Positions 63,213-64,000 of a stretch of DNA of 64,000 nucleotides are shown one piece after another. The notes under the pieces are model-generated. The model was given only the letters and a program-made list of their open reading frames with translations, was not told where the DNA came from and did no database searches. Each line of letters begins with the position of its first letter. Position 1 is the first letter of the stretch. The position numbers and the translations under genes are program-made. Origin of the DNA: Pseudoalteromonas sp. T1lg75 (GTDB lineage: Bacteria; Pseudomonadota; Gammaproteobacteria; Enterobacterales; Alteromonadaceae); NCBI RefSeq assembly GCF_002964705.1, contig NZ_PQCD01000033.1, forward strand, positions 55,747 to 119,746. The letters are read 5' to 3'.

Positions 63213-63692
63213 ATGCTTACTCATTTAGATGACAAGGGTAAGGCGCAAATGGTCGATGTCAGTGCTAAGCAAGCCACCATTCGCCAAGCTTTTGCGCAGG
63301 CGCGGATCAGTATGAGTCGAGAAGCCTTTGATCTTGTTTGCAGTCACGGCCATAAAAAGGGCGATGTTATTCAGGTCGCCCGCATTGCCGGTATACAAGC
63401 AACAAAAAAATGTGCCGATTTGATCCCTTTGTGTCACCCACTGGCTCTTACGCAAGTGACTTTAGACTTTGAATTTGAACCCGAGCACGCCAGCATTCGC
63501 ATCATAGCTTCAGCGAAACTCTGTGGTCAGACCGGGGTGGAAATGGAGGCCTTGACCGGGGCAAGTGTTGCTGCGCTGACTATTTTTGATATGTGTAAGG
63601 CCGTTGATCCTGCCATGCGTATTGGTGATCTTTACGTTTTGGAAAAAAGCGGTGGTAAGTCTGGTCATTATCATGTTGAGGAGAAGCTATGA
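63213..63692 (+). CDS. moaC: Cyclic pyranopterin monophosphate synthase MoaC
   Basis: 159 residues. Family marks: [46 protein letters not shown] and [24 protein letters not shown]. Converts the MoaA product to cPMP. Three bases after moaB, overlapping moaD by four (ATGA). Confidence 0.96.
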   Translation: MLTHLDDKGKAQMVDVSAKQATIRQAFAQARISMSREAFDLVCSHGHKKGDVIQVARIAGIQATKKCADLIPLCHPLALTQVTLDFEFEPEHASIRIIASAKLCGQTGVEMEALTGASVAALTIFDMCKAVDPAMRIGDLYVLEKSGGKSGHYHVEEKL

Positions 63693-63937
63693 TTAGTGTT
63701 TTGTTTTTTGGTCGTTTACGTGACCTTTTAAAATGTGAACGCCTTGAATTGCACCATCGGGATTTAACCTGTTTAGCCGATGTTCGCGCTGCGCTGGTAC
63801 AGCGAGAGCAAAGCTGGGAGGAGTTTTTACAAAGTAAACAGACCTTAGGTGCAGTAAACCAAAGCATGGCCGATGAATACACGCCAGTAAACGATGGTGA
63901 TGAAGTTGCTTTTTTCCCACCGGTGACCGGGGGATAA
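63689..63937 (+). CDS. moaD: Molybdopterin synthase sulfur carrier MoaD
   Basis: 82-residue ubiquitin-fold carrier ending in FFPPVTGG, the Gly-Gly that MoeB adenylates and that carries the thiocarboxylate. Coupled to moaC by a four-base overlap. Confidence 0.95.
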   Translation: MISVLFFGRLRDLLKCERLELHHRDLTCLADVRAALVQREQSWEEFLQSKQTLGAVNQSMADEYTPVNDGDEVAFFPPVTGG

Positions 63938-63938
63938 A

Positions 63939-64000
63939 ATGATCCGAGTTTGCCAAGAGGACTTTGACGTTGGGGCATTGATAACGGAGTTGCAAAGCCG
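63939..64000 (+). CDS. moaE: Molybdopterin synthase catalytic subunit MoaE, 3'-truncated by window edge
   Basis: About 20 N-terminal codons (MIRVCQEDFDVGALITELQS), starting one base after the moaD stop. Identity rests on position after moaD and on the family-like N-terminus. Confidence 0.8.
   Translation, partial: MIRVCQEDFDVGALITELQS

Noticed and set aside
1..64000. tRNA, rRNA, CRISPR arrays, prophage or insertion-sequence genes
   Set aside because: No tRNA T-loop consensus context, no regularly spaced repeats, and no integrase or transposase protein were found.

Overview
The window comes from a marine-type gammaproteobacterium, most likely in the Alteromonadales. This rests on protein resemblance and on dispersed elements such as an ATACCAATTC-ended MITE; no rRNA or other marker gene is present, so genus is left open. 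Coding density is high. I see no tRNA, rRNA, CRISPR array, prophage or transposase gene.

Bases 1-32,000 are ordinary chromosome. In order: the 3' part of malate synthase G, a YebC/TACO1-family protein, a HAD phosphatase, sbcDC, a methyltransferase, a frameshifted hypothetical gene, lipocalin Blc, a short-repeat-rich spacer, a uracil-DNA-glycosylase-family protein, a periplasmic mini-catalase with a cytochrome b561, a DMT exporter, ArfB, a MarR-controlled HlyD/DUF2955 efflux operon, a PepSY/DUF4198 membrane operon next to a Fur box and a MITE, a LysR regulator, a Sel1-repeat protein, a class-C-type serine hydrolase, RhlE, an S9 peptidase and a TonB-dependent receptor.

Bases 32,100-64,000 are a nearly continuous anaerobic nitrate-respiration block. 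It holds narL-moeA, narK, narX, narGHJI with a PpiC-type isomerase, carbonic anhydrase and two small proteins, a periplasmic truncated haemoglobin, a class III ribonucleotide reductase (nrdG-nrdD) with paired NrdR boxes, a haemerythrin-ubiT operon diverging from ubiUV (oxygen-independent ubiquinone synthesis), a second narK with a PP2C-kinase fusion, a third NarK-like transporter, moeB, an FNR-box-preceded porin, and a molybdenum-cofactor operon (moaA-mobA-moaB-moaC-moaD-moaE) behind a Moco riboswitch. FNR-like boxes, several exactly 31 bp from a -10 element, and NarL-type 7-2-7 sites recur through the block and tie it into one regulon. Together the genes supply nitrate import, reduction, cofactor, quinone, dNTPs and regulation for growth on nitrate without oxygen.

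Two genes (narH and a hypothetical at 9.5-10.1 kb) are each broken by a single-base frameshift, so either sequencing error or recent inactivation must be considered. Two families of short dispersed repeats were found: a 17-bp palindrome TGTAAA-N5-TTTACA and an 18-bp element GTTAGTAAAA-N3-TGATC. Both occur between genes and inside coding sequence.
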